From positions 124,001 through 188,000 of the forward strand of contig NZ_REGA01000001.1 of NCBI RefSeq assembly GCF_003841505.1: 64,000 bases of DNA. The letters are read 5' to 3'. Under the pieces are notes generated by a model. The model had not been told where the DNA came from. It saw only the letters and a list, made by a program, of their open reading frames with translations, and searched no databases. Below, in pieces: positions 63,372 through 64,000 of the stretch. A program made the position numbers and the translations under genes. The stretch's first letter is position 1. Each line of letters opens with the position of its first letter. Source of the DNA: Natrarchaeobius chitinivorans. Its GTDB lineage: Archaea; Halobacteriota; Halobacteria; Halobacteriales; Natrialbaceae.

Positions 63372-63453
63372 ATACGGATTTCTGTAACTGTGTACCGGAG
63401 CGACCGCAAGACGGCGCCCAGTCGCTCCGGAGACGACGTACAGTATTCCGTAT
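63372..63453 (+). repeat. 82-bp double-hairpin element, copy 8 (variant inner stem)
   Basis: Outer arms ATACGGATTTCTGTA / TACAGTATTCCGTAT with internal mismatches; inner stem ACCGGAGCGAC / GTCGCTCCGG. It is upstream of the AI-2E gene, and its last arm overlaps a TATA-like box. Confidence 0.92.
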
Positions 63454-63458
63454 AAAAG
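63451..63458 (+). promoter_or_regulatory. TATA-like box of the AI-2E transporter gene, formed with the hairpin element
   Basis: TATAAAAG begins with the last bases of hairpin element 8. ATG 63519 is 61 nt downstream, so a leader of about 35 nt is expected. Confidence 0.45.
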
Positions 63459-63518
63459 AGCCGTCTCAATTCACCGGAGTGTATTCATACTCGTACAGAC
63501 TAGGTAAGAAGTACGTCT

Positions 63519-64000
63519 ATGGATCGTGAAAAACTATTTCTCTACGTTTTACTGGCGATCGTCACGTTCTCGGTGTTCGTCATCGTTCGCCCGTTTCTCG
63601 AGTACGTTCTGCTGGCTCTCCTCCTCGCGTACGTCCTGTTTCCGTTACACCTCCAGCTACGCGAATCCGTACAGCGACGTCTGCCGTCCACTCGAGTCGC
63701 GGAGATCGTGTCCGCGGTCACGCTGATTCTCGCGAGTTTCGTGGTGTTGATAATCCCGATACTGTACATTCTGACGGCCTTTCTCGAGGACCTCCGGTTG
63801 ATCTCCCGGGGGGAAACCGACCTGCAGACTGCCCTGATCGAACGGAAACTCGCAGAGATCGCCGGCGTAGACGTCGACATTCAGGAGACGGCCGGACAGC
63901 TGACCGAATTCCTGTTCTCCGTGTTCTTCCACGACGTCTCACACCTGATCGAACTCTCGTTGCACGTCTCCCTCGGCGTCGCGCTCGTCCTCTTTCTGGT
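63519..64000 (+). CDS. AI-2E family transporter (3' truncated by window end)
   Basis: First 160 codons of a membrane protein, MDREKLFLYVLLAIVTFSVF, FLEYVLLALLLAYVLFPLHLQL, VAEIVSAVTLILASFVVLIIPILYILTAFLEDL, matching the first three helices of the AI-2E/PerM exporter family. The family exports or exchanges diverse small molecules; function here unknown. It continues beyond 64000. Confidence 0.85.
   Translation, partial: MDREKLFLYVLLAIVTFSVFVIVRPFLEYVLLALLLAYVLFPLHLQLRESVQRRLPSTRVAEIVSAVTLILASFVVLIIPILYILTAFLEDLRLISRGETDLQTALIERKLAEIAGVDVDIQETAGQLTEFLFSVFFHDVSHLIELSLHVSLGVALVLFL

Overview
The window comes from a halophilic archaeon. Its proteins are strongly Asp/Glu-rich and its coding DNA is GC-rich. 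Family markers include HTH_10 (Bat-like) regulators, a HalOD1 protein, a PGF-CTERM surface glycoprotein, Tat lipoproteins, leaderless promoters, an archaeal Elp3, pelota and L37e/Lsm. The mix of genes and the style of intergenic palindromes suggest a Natrialbales-type haloarchaeon (Natrinema/Haloterrigena-like); that placement is inference. There is no rRNA, CRISPR array or intact transposase. One tRNA (tRNA-Glu UUC) is present.

Layout. 0-8 kb: an acidic protein, sucCD, a small HTH regulator, a UbiA-type prenyltransferase, a zinc-ribbon protein, and a membrane-anchored winged-helix regulator next to a secreted acidic protein. 8-15 kb: a sensory block (HTH_10 regulator, MEDS-GAF-HTH_10 regulator, HalOD1 protein, multi-PAS histidine kinase). 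15.6-18.9 kb: tungstate/molybdate uptake (tupABC) followed by a ModE-like regulator. 18.9-26.9 kb: the accessory region. It holds tRNA-Glu with two partial 3'-end copies (att-like scars), a FAH-family hydrolase, a DUF357 protein, a glutaredoxin-thioredoxin reductase fusion, one decayed and one intact toxin-antitoxin pair, small zinc-finger and HTH genes, palindromic elements and about 0.9 kb without a credible gene. 26.9-29.4 kb: the surface glycoprotein. 30-35 kb: a TetR regulator divergent from a CARDB/COG1361-like secreted protein plus RND/MMPL exporter operon. 35-45 kb: MFS, two-domain VOC protein, ZIP transporter, Elp3, carB. 45-51 kb: DRG GTPase, RqcH/NFACT and pelota, which are translation and ribosome-rescue genes. 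51-56 kb: a second RND/MMPL exporter with long coiled coils, a TrmB regulator and an ABC-2 permease. 56.7-64 kb: threonine-synthase-family protein, DUF4013 protein, L37e-Lsm, zinc metalloprotease, NTF2-like protein, MscS channel and a truncated AI-2E family transporter.

The most unusual signal is a dispersed family of about 82-bp double-hairpin elements. Six well-preserved copies, two divergent copies and two relatives with different outer arms are seen. Inner and outer stems change sequence while keeping base pairing, the total length is constant, and two copies begin exactly on the last base of a stop codon. Short tandem repeats of 20-39 bp also recur between genes and sometimes run into coding sequence. 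Other points worth checking are a threonine-synthase-like protein with Arg where the PLP lysine is expected, an RND exporter that has lost the Asp of its second proton-relay motif, and operator-like inverted repeats in front of the TetR-linked exporter.
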